Below are positions 33,783 to 42,553 of a DNA stretch of 57,963 nucleotides, in pieces. The notes beneath the pieces were generated by a model. The model searched no databases and was not told the DNA's origin. It saw only the letters and a list, made by a program, of their open reading frames with translations. Location: NCBI GenBank assembly GCA_023248635.1, contig JAHFED010000041.1, positions 1 to 57,963 on the forward strand. Reading direction: 5' to 3'. Source of the DNA: Myxococcales bacterium. Lineage in GTDB: Bacteria; Myxococcota; UBA727; VGSZ01. The position numbers and the translations under genes are program-made. Position 1 is the first letter of the stretch. Each line of letters opens with the position of its first letter.

Positions 33783-35969
33783 ATGCAGTCCGCCCTTCGC
33801 CTCAACGACATCCTCGACGCAGTCGCCGCCTACCACCCGCGGGCCGACGTCGACCTGATCAAGAAGGCCTACGTCTACTGCGCGAAAGTGCACGCCGGTC
33901 AGGTGCGAAAAACCGGCGAGCCCTATCTCATTCACCCCCTCGCTGTCGCCGGCATCCTGAGCCAGCTCAAGCTCGACGACGCCAGCATCTGCGCCGGGCT
34001 GCTGCACGACACCGTCGAAGACACCCTGGCCACCCTCGAAGAGGTGCAGGAGCTCTTTGGCAAAGACATCGCCGACATCGTCGACGGCGTCACCAAGCTG
34101 GGCCAGGTGAAATTCCAGACCAGCGAAGAAAAGCTGGCCGAGAATTTCCGCAAGATGCTCGTGGCGATGAGCAAGGATATTCGTGTTCTCTTGGTCAAGT
34201 TGGCTGATCGCGTTCACAATATGAGAACGCTCGAGCACATGAAGCCAGATCGGCAGGTTGCTATCGCCCGAGAGACGATGGATATCTATGCGCCATTGGC
34301 CAATCGTCTCGGGCTTTCATGGGTGAAAATTGAGCTCGAAGATCTGAGTTTCCGTTACCTAAATCCGCGGGACTGGGACGCCTTGACCGAGGCCCTTGGC
34401 AAGACCGAAAAAGACCGCAAGCGCTTCATCGACACCGTCGTCGGAGACATCTCGGGCGTGCTCAAGAAGAGCGGCATGGAGGGCTTCGAGGTGCTCGGGC
34501 GGCCCAAGCACCTGTGGTCCATCCACAAGAAAATGACCTCCAAGGGCATTCCCCTCGAAGAAGTCTATGACCTGATCGCATTCCGCGTCGTCGTCGACAG
34601 CATTGGGCAGTGCTACGAGACGCTCGGGCATATTCATGGGCTGTGGCGTCCGATTCCAGGGCGGTTCAAAGACTATATCTCGCTACCGAAACCAAACGGT
34701 TACAAGAGTCTGCACACCACGGTGATCGGTCCGCGCGCCGAGCGCATCGAGCTGCAGATCCGCACACCCGAGATGCACCTCGTCGCCGAAGAAGGCATCG
34801 CGGCCCACTGGAAATACAAAGAGAAGGGATCGGTCGAGACCAAGGCCAACGACGGCGAACACGGTTTTCGTTGGTTGCGCCAGCTCATGGACTGGCAGCG
34901 CGATCTCAAGGATCCCAACGAGTTCCTGGACTCGGTGAAGTTCGAGCTCTTCTCCGACGAGGTCTACGTCTTCACGCCCAACGGCGACGTGCTCGAGCTG
35001 CCCCGCGGCGCCTCCGCCGTCGACTTCGCCTTCGCCGTCCACTCCGATGTCGGCATGCACTGCGCCGGGGCCAAGGTGAACGGGCGCATCGTGCCGTTGC
35101 GCTATGAGTTCCGCAACGGTGACACCTGCGAAATCATCACCAGCAAGACACAAAAACCCAACAAAGATTGGCTGGACTTCGTCAAGACGTCACGGGCGCG
35201 CACCAAGATCCGTGCAGTGCTGCGCGCCGCCGAGCACGAGCGCGCCACCCAGATCGGCCGCGAGTTGCTCGAGCGTGAGTTCAAGCGCTTTGGCGAGAGC
35301 GCACAAAAATACATTAAATCCGAAGCCATTCTAGAGGCTTTCAAGTCGGAGAAATACCACTCCGTCGACGACGTCCTGGTGGCGGTGGGCTTTGGGAAGC
35401 TGCAGCCTGGGGTCGTCGTCGAAAAGGTCCTGCCCGAAGAAGTGCGCGAGAAACCGCAGCAGCCGGTGGCGCAGAAGTCGCGGCTCTCCCAGCTCATCGA
35501 TCGCGTGGCACGGCGGGCTCCCTCTGGTGTGCGCATCGAGGGCATCGAGGACATGCTCGTGCACTACGCGCGCTGCTGCTCGCCGGTGAAGGGCGATCCC
35601 ATCGCGGGCTTCGTCTCTCGGGGTCGTGGGCTGATCGTGCACCGCCGAGACTGCGCGAAGATCATGGAGCTCGATCCCGAGCGCCGCATCGACGTCTCCT
35701 GGGACGCAAACTCGACCTTCGCCCGGCCGATCCATTTGCGGGTGCTCACCGACGATCGCGAGGGCATGCTGGCCGATCTCTCGGGCGTGTTCTCGAAGAA
35801 CTCGGTGAACATCAGCGAGGCCAACTGCAAGGTGACCAACGACGGCACCGCCGTGAACACGTTCAAATGCGGCATCAGCGACCTCGAACAGCTGCGTCGC
35901 ATCGTGAAGGCTCTCGAAGGCGTGAAGGGCGTCCACGCCGTCGAACGCGCTCGCGCCCTCGACGTTTGA
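33783..35969 (+). CDS. rel: Bifunctional (p)ppGpp synthetase/hydrolase
   Basis: The 728-residue protein has the full Rel/SpoT layout. An HD hydrolase domain carries HDTVED near residues 75-80; the synthetase has GRFKDYISLPKPNGYKSLH with the RFKD loop of bifunctional enzymes; a TGS domain lies near residues 395-460; a zinc-finger-like region has HYARCCSPVKGD and VHRRDC; and the C-terminus is an ACT domain. It should both make and degrade (p)ppGpp in response to starved ribosomes. Several AT-richer islands (about 34170-34365, 34610-34700, 35300-35360) interrupt the GC-rich coding. Convergent with the next gene at 14 bases distance. Confidence 0.97.
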   Translation: MQSALRLNDILDAVAAYHPRADVDLIKKAYVYCAKVHAGQVRKTGEPYLIHPLAVAGILSQLKLDDASICAGLLHDTVEDTLATLEEVQELFGKDIADIVDGVTKLGQVKFQTSEEKLAENFRKMLVAMSKDIRVLLVKLADRVHNMRTLEHMKPDRQVAIARETMDIYAPLANRLGLSWVKIELEDLSFRYLNPRDWDALTEALGKTEKDRKRFIDTVVGDISGVLKKSGMEGFEVLGRPKHLWSIHKKMTSKGIPLEEVYDLIAFRVVVDSIGQCYETLGHIHGLWRPIPGRFKDYISLPKPNGYKSLHTTVIGPRAERIELQIRTPEMHLVAEEGIAAHWKYKEKGSVETKANDGEHGFRWLRQLMDWQRDLKDPNEFLDSVKFELFSDEVYVFTPNGDVLELPRGASAVDFAFAVHSDVGMHCAGAKVNGRIVPLRYEFRNGDTCEIITSKTQKPNKDWLDFVKTSRARTKIRAVLRAAEHERATQIGRELLEREFKRFGESAQKYIKSEAILEAFKSEKYHSVDDVLVAVGFGKLQPGVVVEKVLPEEVREKPQQPVAQKSRLSQLIDRVARRAPSGVRIEGIEDMLVHYARCCSPVKGDPIAGFVSRGRGLIVHRRDCAKIMELDPERRIDVSWDANSTFARPIHLRVLTDDREGMLADLSGVFSKNSVNISEANCKVTNDGTAVNTFKCGISDLEQLRRIVKALEGVKGVHAVERARALDV

Positions 35970-35983
35970 GCCCCGGGTCTCCT

Positions 35984-37405
35984 TCACAACGCGCGGCGGG
36001 TGGCTTTCTCGAGGTCCAGGGCAGCAGCCCACTCCTGCGCGGACCAGCCGAGCCCTTCGTAGTCGGCCCGGGTGTCGGTGGGCAGCGCGCTCCAGCTCTT
36101 GCCCCGCGCGAGCTCGGGTGGCGCGTCGAAGAAGCCGACCTCGCTCGTCGACACGAAGGCGTCGGCGTCGTCGTTGCTCACCCCTTGGAGCCCGACGAAG
36201 GCACCCAGCTCGAGCTTGATGCCGCCGAGCTCGTTTTTCGCTTCCATCTCCTTGGCAACGCCGAACTCCATGCTGTCGCCGTTGAAGGCCGCTTTCACCG
36301 TGGTCGCCGCCGCCGTGGCGGACAGCTTCACGCCTTTGTTGCCCAGCACCACCGAGCCACCGTTGCCATCGATCAAGACCTCCGCACCCGCGTCTTTGGG
36401 GCCGCTCAGCGCTTTGGCCTTCACCCGGTCGATCTCGGCTGTGACAGCGAAGACGTCATCGGTGGCCTTGATGGTGACGCCGTCGACCTTCACCTGCACC
36501 GCAGGCGTTCCCTTCGCCTCGGTGCGGCCGTCGGCGGTGCGACGCAGGGAGCCCTCGGCACCGACGCCGACCTTGGCCAGCGTGACCATCACCTTGGCCT
36601 CGACGCCGACGGAGACGCCAGCCACCGGCCGCCCTGTGAGCGCGCGGGCCTGGTCGGCGACGACGACGGCGGTCCTAACGTCCGCGCTGTTCGATCCGCG
36701 CAATCTTTCGTATTTGATGCTGCTTGGATCGTCATAGGACAAGCCAGGTGCATGTTCCGGCGTCTGCGGCGCGCTGATCGGGCCAAGGGCGCGCAGCTCA
36801 CCGATGCTCTTGGTGTTCTGGGCCGCTTCTTGGTAGCAGGCCCGGTAGGCGGCGTAGTCGTCGTTGTATTGTCTTACGGCCGTTGAGTTGCGGATAAAAA
36901 TGACATCACGCAGCGGCTGAGCGAGGTGGGGATCATCGCGCAAGATAGGCGGCGACGAAGGCGGCGTCGGCGCGCGAGGCGACGCAGGAGGCGGGGGACG
37001 TGCGAGCTCGAAGCCAACCACGCCCTTGCGGGCGAGCAAGTCGACGAAGGTGGTCTGCTCGCTTGGGCGCAGCGCGCGGTAGACCCGCTCGAGGTGGGGA
37101 GCGCGGGACATCTCGTCGATCACGTTTCTGAAGTCGGCGACGGGCAGGCCGGCCAGCACGCCGACGACGTCAAAGGCCTGGTCGTTGGTGAGCACGCTCG
37201 GAACGAGCGAGAGCCTGAGGCTGGCGCGAGCGTGGTTGAGGGCGTCGAGCGAAAGATGTCGGGCGGGGGCGGCCGGGGGGCGGGCGAGGTCTTCGGCGTC
37301 GGTCGGTGCCGGCTTGGCGGTGGACGCCGTCGTCGCCACCGTCGCCGTGGGCGTGGCGCAGGTGCTTTTGGTGGGCTTCAGGCTGGGATCGTTTCTGACG
37401 GGCAT
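35984..37405 (-). CDS. Unknown 473-residue protein with C-terminal LGW...W motif
   Basis: The start at 37405 follows CGGAG. The protein has a Thr/Ala/Pro-rich N-terminal 60 residues, a helical part (HARASLRLSLVPSVLTNDQA), a Pro-rich linker, and a Gly/Val/Lys beta-rich stretch of about 180 residues (VSVGVEAKVMVTLAKVGVGA, VKVDGVTIKATDDVFAVTAE). It closes with WSALPTDTRADYEGLGWSAQ and then EWAAAL. No signal peptide is seen. The beta region with alternating Lys/Val could be an autotransported or toxin-like domain, but nothing identifies it. Two AT-richer patches occur (36680-36740, 36840-36920). Confidence 0.6.
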   Translation of the reverse strand: MPVRNDPSLKPTKSTCATPTATVATTASTAKPAPTDAEDLARPPAAPARHLSLDALNHARASLRLSLVPSVLTNDQAFDVVGVLAGLPVADFRNVIDEMSRAPHLERVYRALRPSEQTTFVDLLARKGVVGFELARPPPPASPRAPTPPSSPPILRDDPHLAQPLRDVIFIRNSTAVRQYNDDYAAYRACYQEAAQNTKSIGELRALGPISAPQTPEHAPGLSYDDPSSIKYERLRGSNSADVRTAVVVADQARALTGRPVAGVSVGVEAKVMVTLAKVGVGAEGSLRRTADGRTEAKGTPAVQVKVDGVTIKATDDVFAVTAEIDRVKAKALSGPKDAGAEVLIDGNGGSVVLGNKGVKLSATAAATTVKAAFNGDSMEFGVAKEMEAKNELGGIKLELGAFVGLQGVSNDDADAFVSTSEVGFFDAPPELARGKSWSALPTDTRADYEGLGWSAQEWAAALDLEKATRRAL

Positions 37406-37547
37406 GTTCGACTCCGTGGATGCAGCTGCCCATAGACAGCGCCGTGCCAGCCCTTGGAGGGCTCTCGCATGCGCTTTCCTGGGTGGGGCTCGTTCCGGGT
37501 GGAACAGGGGCTGGAACGACGATACAAGAAGCCGTCCGGAGGTCTGC

Positions 37548-37820
37548 ATGCGACGCGCATTGGTTCTTGCCCTCTTTGCCGCCTTGTCCGTGCCCGCGCT
37601 CTATGGGCCGGTGGCGCTGGCCCAGGACTCCGTCGAGGCCGACAAGACTGTCTATTCGAAGAAGACCGTCATCGACTTCTCCGACGTCAACATCGAGGGC
37701 GAGCTGACCAAGCCGGAGGGCAGCTACATCAAGAACCGCAAAAAGACGCGCTTTCGCAACTTGATCGAGCTGCGCGGCAACTTCCGACCGGAGCTCGCCC
37801 GCTCGGTCTCGAAGCTCTGA
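37548..37820 (+). CDS. Small secreted protein, unknown
   Basis: The 90-residue protein starts at the ATG at 37548, with a signal peptide (LVLALFAALSVPALYGPVALA) and a mature part VIDFSDVNIEGELTKPEGSY, then KKTRFRNLIELRGNFRPELA. The pattern of an acidic strand, IEGEL, Lys/Arg and then F..LI.LR.NF..EL looks conserved and recalls short periplasmic proteins in myxobacteria, but I cannot name it. The A of its stop codon is the first base of a 27-bp perfect hairpin. Confidence 0.65.
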   Translation: MRRALVLALFAALSVPALYGPVALAQDSVEADKTVYSKKTVIDFSDVNIEGELTKPEGSYIKNRKKTRFRNLIELRGNFRPELARSVSKL

Positions 37821-37876
37821 TTCCGGAGCCGGGTGATGCAGTCGGCTGCGCCGACTGCATCACCCGGCTCCGGAAT
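37820..37876. terminator. Perfect 27-bp stem hairpin
   Basis: The arm that starts ATTCCGGAGCCGGGTGATGC at 37820 and ends GTCGGC at 37846 is the exact complement of 37850-37876, with loop TGC. It begins inside the preceding stop codon. Such a long perfect stem is a strong mRNA 3' structure; no T-run follows directly. The remaining gap to 37993 holds a small GCCC/GGGC hairpin, a sequence similar to the leader of the diguanylate cyclase gene, and GCAGGCTGCTGAAAAA. Confidence 0.85.
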
Positions 37877-37993
37877 ATTCCTGCCCTTGCGGGCGCACTT
37901 CTTCCGCTGCGCTCCGCTCGCGTGAAGCCCCGAAATCAAGATCCAGCTGGGGTGAGCAGGCTTAGCAGGCTGCTGAAAAACGAGGTCTTGAGG

Positions 37994-38099
37994 CAGACGC
38001 GTCCTTGGGAGGGAGGCTCGTCGAGGCTTCGCCTCGACGAGGGAGGGTCTGGGACCCTCCGGAGGTACAGCAGGGTGCGGAGTTTTCCGCACCCTGTTA
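37994..38099. repeat. Multi-hairpin intergenic repeat, family D, copy 2
   Basis: This is the second copy of the element at 2-117. The first part, including the CTCGTCGAGGC-TTC-GCCTCGACGAG hairpin, is identical. The later GGGTCTG...CCC and GCAGGGTGCG stems carry small deletions. Its end (CCTGTTAG) supplies the stop codon of the minus-strand M23 peptidase gene. Confidence 0.88.
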
Positions 38100-39083
38100 G
38101 GGCGACGTCGACGTCGATGTCGCGACCTGGTCCTCGAGGGACGCAAAAGGCACGTCGAGGACGGCGATGGGATCCAAGAACACCCCTAGCTGGTCGGTCA
38201 CCGCGAAATGCAGGTGCGGACCGGTGCTGCGGCCGGTGCTGCCGACGTAGCCGACGACGTCGCCTTCGATGACCAGGGTGCCCAGCGCAACGTTGATCTC
38301 CGAGAGGTGAGCGTAGTGGGTGCGGACGCCGTCGCCGTGGTCCAAGACGACGTAGCGCCCGTAGCCACCTTGGGACCCGGCGTAGACAATGATTCCCGAT
38401 GCCGAGGCAAAGACAGGAGCGCCCTTCGGGGCGTCGAGATCGACGCCGGCGTGGTAGCGGACGCCGCCGTCGAAGGGATCGTGACGACGTCCGAAGGGGG
38501 AGCTCACGACCATCGACGACAAGGGCGCCCGCAGCACGAGGTCACCATCGTCGAGGCGTGGCATGGGGGCCAGGGTGGTGCCCGGGGCGTTGGCGGCGCG
38601 CAGCTCCTGCACGCTCTCGTCGACCAGGGTGAGTGAGCTCTGCACGCGATGGGGAATCCAAGCGGGGAGGGTCGCGCCGCCCTCGAGATCGCGCTGCAGT
38701 TCGACCTCGAGGGTGACGCGGGCGCGCACGAACGCGCCGAGGTCCGAGGCCAGGGGAGCCCGCGTGACAGCGTCGTCGATGGCATCCAGGCAATCGATCC
38801 ACGCCGTCGACCACAGCGTGCTCAGGGGGCCCTGCGAACGCGCGTGAGCCCGCTTGGCGTTCATGTCGACCAGAGCGGCGTCGATGAGCGCCCCCGACGA
38901 AGTAGAACGGGTCTTCGCCGTCAGGCTGGCGACGCGCGTGGTGCCGACGGCGCCGACGCTCTCAGGGCTCGCTCGTGTCACCGGCTCCACCGGGAGATCC
39001 TCCCAGGTGGGCGGACGCGCCACGGCGCAAGCCACCACGGGCCCAAGGACGAGGACGACGACGAAGCGCACGACCCCAGTCAT
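38097..39083 (-). CDS. M23-family metallopeptidase lipoprotein (LytM)
   Basis: The 328-residue protein begins with a lipoprotein-type signal (VVLVLGPVVAC). About 170 residues of helical sequence follow, then a LytM domain: SSPFGRRHDPFDGGVRYHAG, VDLDAPKGAPV, GRYVVLDHG, THYAHLS and GPHLHFAV, with all zinc and catalytic His/Asp present. It should cut peptidoglycan cross-links or, if inactive on its own, activate amidases. The stop codon TAA lies in the end of the family D repeat. Confidence 0.9.
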   Translation of the reverse strand: MTGVVRFVVVLVLGPVVACAVARPPTWEDLPVEPVTRASPESVGAVGTTRVASLTAKTRSTSSGALIDAALVDMNAKRAHARSQGPLSTLWSTAWIDCLDAIDDAVTRAPLASDLGAFVRARVTLEVELQRDLEGGATLPAWIPHRVQSSLTLVDESVQELRAANAPGTTLAPMPRLDDGDLVLRAPLSSMVVSSPFGRRHDPFDGGVRYHAGVDLDAPKGAPVFASASGIIVYAGSQGGYGRYVVLDHGDGVRTHYAHLSEINVALGTLVIEGDVVGYVGSTGRSTGPHLHFAVTDQLGVFLDPIAVLDVPFASLEDQVATSTSTSP

Positions 39084-39222
39084 AGCGCGCTCAGGGGCAG
39101 CCGTTGTCTGCCTACACCCCAGGTGGCGAAGCTGCGGACAGGTCGTGTGATCCGCTGTGTCGCCGTTGCACGTCGAGGCGCGGGTTGCGTTTGACGGTGT
39201 CGTCCGGAGAGACTGGCGGTGC

Positions 39223-39630
39223 ATGCGCGCCCTCATCGTCGACGATTCGTCCACAGCTCGGGCCCACGCCCGGGTCGCGCTCGAGGAGGCCATGGCCGAG
39301 CTGCACCTGGTGCTCGACGTCGACGAAGCAGGCGGCGGGGTCGAAGCGCTGCGGGTGCTGGCTTGCGAAGACGTCGCGGTCTTGATCGTCGACCTGCACA
39401 TGCCCGATGTGCACGGGCTCGAGGTGCTGGCGTTCTGGCGCTCGCGCGTGCAGCAGGACGGTGGTCGTTGTGCCGTCATCGTCAGCACCGAGGTCTCGCC
39501 GCGGGATCGGGAACGAGCGCTCGAGCGCGGCGCCGTCGTGTTCATCGAAAAACCCATCTCGACCCAGGCGCTGGTGGCAGCCTTGGCCGGACTGTCGTCG
39601 ACGCCGCTGCCGCCGCCGTCGGGGGCGTGA
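39223..39630 (+). CDS. Single-domain response regulator receiver
   Basis: The ATG at 39223 gives a 135-residue receiver with IVDDSSTAR, the phosphorylated Asp in LIVDLHMPDVHG, IVSTE and FIEKPIS, so all active residues are present. It is the first gene of the chemosensory operon; its stop shares one base with the ATG of cheA. It is a likely phosphate acceptor from CheA, separate from the CheY at 48760. Confidence 0.88.
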   Translation: MRALIVDDSSTARAHARVALEEAMAELHLVLDVDEAGGGVEALRVLACEDVAVLIVDLHMPDVHGLEVLAFWRSRVQQDGGRCAVIVSTEVSPRDRERALERGAVVFIEKPISTQALVAALAGLSSTPLPPPSGA

Positions 39631-41711
39631 TGGGTCCCGATCGATCCCTGCGCGAGTTCATCGCCGAAGCCACAGAGATCGTCGAGCACCTCGAGCAGGG
39701 TCTCGCCGTCATCCACGACGAGAAAAAGCGCGGCAAGAGCGCGCCGGCGATGCTCAACGAAGTGTTTCGGCACGCCCACTCGCTCAAGGGTCTCGCCGGC
39801 ATGTTCGGCGTCGACAGCATGGGCAAGCTCGCCCACCAGATGGAGAGCCTGCTCGACGGGCTGAGGCTGGGCAAGCTGGCCCTCGACGACGAATTGCTCG
39901 AGGTGCTTTACGCCTGCGCCGACACCTTTTCGACGCTGCTGGCCGCGGTCAGCGAAGGCAAGACCGGCGACGCTGCCGTCGTCGACGCCCTGGTCCGTCG
40001 CATCGCGCGCAAAGCGGGGGAGGCGCCGACGGCCACCCCGGTACCAGGGCCCGAGCTGCAGCTGCCGGCTGAAGCACTGTCGTCGCTCACCGAGTACGAG
40101 GAGCACCGGCTCAAGGACAATCTGCGCAATGGCGTCCCCCTCTTTCGCGTGCACGCCCCGCTGCCGATGGCCTCGTTTGAGAGCGATCTGGGTGCGTTGA
40201 CGTCGGCGGTGCAGGGCGTCGGCGAGCTCATCACCAGCCTGCCGTCAACGGAGCCCACCGGCCGCTTCCTGGTGTTCGATCTCCTGATCGCCACGGCCGC
40301 TGAGCCGGCGGCGCTCGACACTCTCCTCAGCCCCTTGGGGGCGGCCAGCGTCGAGCGCATCGACAAGGGTCGCAAGAGCCCGGCCCCGGAAGCCGCCCTT
40401 CCCGCCGACGACGGCGACGAAGACGTCGCGGTCTCCACCATGCGACAGGTCGCCGAGACGGTGCGCGTGGACATCAAGAAGCTCGATGAGCTGATGGGCA
40501 TCGTCGGCGAGCTAGTGCTGGCGCGGGGCGGTCTCACCCGAGTGACCAACGAGCTGAAGTCCGACATGGGATTTCGCGGCGTCGCCGTCGACCTGCACCG
40601 CCTCGTGCGCACCATCGAACGGCGCATCGTCGACCTGCAGCTGGCCATCATGCAGGTGCGCATGGTGCCGCTGGGGCAGGTGTTCGAACGCCTCGCCCGG
40701 GCGGTGAAGCGCACGGCTCAGAGCTTGGGAAAAGAGGTCGACCTCGTCGTCGGCGGCGAAGAGACCGAGCTGGACAAGCTGATCGTCGAGGACCTCGTCG
40801 ACCCCCTCATGCACTTGGTCCGCAACGCCATCGATCACGGGCTCGAGACGCCTGAAGCCCGCACAGCCTCCGGCAAGTCCAAGCGCGGCACTCTCGAGCT
40901 GCGTGCCTATCCGCGTGGCAACCAGGTCGTCATCGACATCGTCGACGACGGTCGCGGCATCGATGAGGTGGCGGTCAAGCGGACGGCCCTGGATCGCGGC
41001 CTCGTCGACGACGAGCACATCGGGCAGCTCTCGCGCCGCGAAGTCTGGAATCTGATTTTTCTCCCGGGGTTCTCGACGCGCAAAGAGGTCTCGGCCACGA
41101 GCGGGCGGGGCGTCGGCCTCGACGTCGTCAAGACCAACATCTCACGCCTCTCTGGTCTGGTCGATGTCGACAGCGCCAACGGCAAGGGCACCCGCTTCAC
41201 CATCACGCTGCCGATGACCCTGGCCATCATCCAAGCGGTCATCGTCAAGAGCGCCCACCGCGTCTACGCCTTGCCCCTCGCCAGCGTGCTCGAGATGGTG
41301 GCCGTTACCAAGAGAGACCTCTGCACCGTCGAGGGACGCGAGATGATCACCCTGCGCGGGCAAACCCTGCCACTGCTGCGCCTCGATCGCGTCTTTCACC
41401 CCGATCACCGCCCGAGGGCGACAGCCATCAACGACGACGAAGTCGGCTACGCTGCGGTGGTCGGCCTCGTGCAGCACCGGGCCGCCTTGCTCATTGACGA
41501 CGTGCTCGGGCAGCAGGACATCGTCATCAAGACTCTAGGCGCCTACCTGCAGGGCGTGCGAGGCATCGCGGGGGCGACCCACCTGGGCGATCACGAGACG
41601 ATTTTGGTCCTCGACGTCAGCGCCTTGATGGACGACCTCATCGAGGGCGACGGCGCGCTGAGCATCGCCTCGCTGCGCTCTCACGCCGACGGTCCCGCGG
41701 TGTTGCCCTGA
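39630..41711 (+). CDS. cheA: Chemotaxis histidine kinase CheA
   Basis: The 693-residue kinase has an Hpt domain with phospho-His in FRHAHSLKG (His50), a second short domain, a dimerisation segment (VRVDIKKLDELMGIVGELVL), the ATPase with HLVRNAIDHGLE, DIVDDGRGID and GVGLDVVK, and a C-terminal CheW-like domain. It phosphorylates the receivers of the cluster. It overlaps the preceding receiver and the following ATPase gene by one base each. No receptor gene accompanies it here. Confidence 0.96.
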   Translation: MGPDRSLREFIAEATEIVEHLEQGLAVIHDEKKRGKSAPAMLNEVFRHAHSLKGLAGMFGVDSMGKLAHQMESLLDGLRLGKLALDDELLEVLYACADTFSTLLAAVSEGKTGDAAVVDALVRRIARKAGEAPTATPVPGPELQLPAEALSSLTEYEEHRLKDNLRNGVPLFRVHAPLPMASFESDLGALTSAVQGVGELITSLPSTEPTGRFLVFDLLIATAAEPAALDTLLSPLGAASVERIDKGRKSPAPEAALPADDGDEDVAVSTMRQVAETVRVDIKKLDELMGIVGELVLARGGLTRVTNELKSDMGFRGVAVDLHRLVRTIERRIVDLQLAIMQVRMVPLGQVFERLARAVKRTAQSLGKEVDLVVGGEETELDKLIVEDLVDPLMHLVRNAIDHGLETPEARTASGKSKRGTLELRAYPRGNQVVIDIVDDGRGIDEVAVKRTALDRGLVDDEHIGQLSRREVWNLIFLPGFSTRKEVSATSGRGVGLDVVKTNISRLSGLVDVDSANGKGTRFTITLPMTLAIIQAVIVKSAHRVYALPLASVLEMVAVTKRDLCTVEGREMITLRGQTLPLLRLDRVFHPDHRPRATAINDDEVGYAAVVGLVQHRAALLIDDVLGQQDIVIKTLGAYLQGVRGIAGATHLGDHETILVLDVSALMDDLIEGDGALSIASLRSHADGPAVLP

Positions 41712-42553
41712 TGTACGAGTCCTTCTACGGCTTGAACGCTCGGCCCTTTGGCAAGTCGCCCGACCCGGCTTTCTTGTTTCACAGCCCGGCCCACGCTGAG
41801 GCCCTGGCCCGCATCGTCACGGCCGCCGAGGATCGCGATCTCGCCGTGCTCACCGGCGTCGTCGGCGCCGGCAAGACCACGCTCACCCGCGCTCTCGTCG
41901 ACCGGCTGGCCGATGCCTTTGGTGAGCGGGCCCGCGTGGTGTTGTTGGTGAACCCACGCTTGTCCCCCAACGAGCTGCTCGGCGTGTTCGCGGATCGCCT
42001 CGGCATCGAAGGTGGGCGCAAGACCAAGACGAAGCTGCTCGATGCCTTGTTGGGCCGGCTCTTCGAGATCCACCAAAGCGGTGGCTTGACCCTGCTCGTC
42101 GTCGACGAAGCCCACCTCATCCCTTCGCGGGGCGTCTTTGAGGAGCTGCGGCTGCTCTTGAACCTCACCCTCGACGACAGCGCGCTGCTGGGTTTGTTGC
42201 TCGTGGGCCAAGACGAGCTGCGCACCCGCCTCGCCAAGAAAGACCTGCGCAGCTTCGCCCAGCGCATTGGCGTGGCCTTTCACCTCGAAGCCTTGGGCAG
42301 CGCCGACGTCGGCGCCTACATCGAGCACCGCCTCGCCGTCGCAGGACGCGCGGAGCCGCTCTTCAGCGCTGATGCCGTCGAGCTGGTCCACGAGGCCAGC
42401 GGCGGCGTTCCCCGTCGCATCAACGTGCTCTGCCAGGCGGCGCTGCTGGTGGGCTACGGACTCGAAGCCCGCCGCATCAACAAGGCCATCGTCGACGACG
42501 TGTGGCGCGACCTCCGCACCCACCTCGGTGTCGCCTTCGAAGGAGTGGGCTGA
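41711..42553 (+). CDS. ExeA/GspA-type AAA ATPase
   Basis: The 280-residue protein begins MYESFYGLNARPFGKSPDP, a signature of the ExeA family, and has Walker A GVVGAGKTT (about residues 50-58), Walker B LLVVDEAHLI (about 128-137) and the C-terminal lid (GGVPRRINVLCQAALL). ExeA proteins help assemble secretion pores or other envelope machines using ATP. Its place between cheA and cheW, overlapping both by one base, is unusual and suggests that it is an effector or positioning factor of this pathway. It lacks the peptidoglycan-binding domain of ExeA itself. Confidence 0.88.
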   Translation: MYESFYGLNARPFGKSPDPAFLFHSPAHAEALARIVTAAEDRDLAVLTGVVGAGKTTLTRALVDRLADAFGERARVVLLVNPRLSPNELLGVFADRLGIEGGRKTKTKLLDALLGRLFEIHQSGGLTLLVVDEAHLIPSRGVFEELRLLLNLTLDDSALLGLLLVGQDELRTRLAKKDLRSFAQRIGVAFHLEALGSADVGAYIEHRLAVAGRAEPLFSADAVELVHEASGGVPRRINVLCQAALLVGYGLEARRINKAIVDDVWRDLRTHLGVAFEGVG

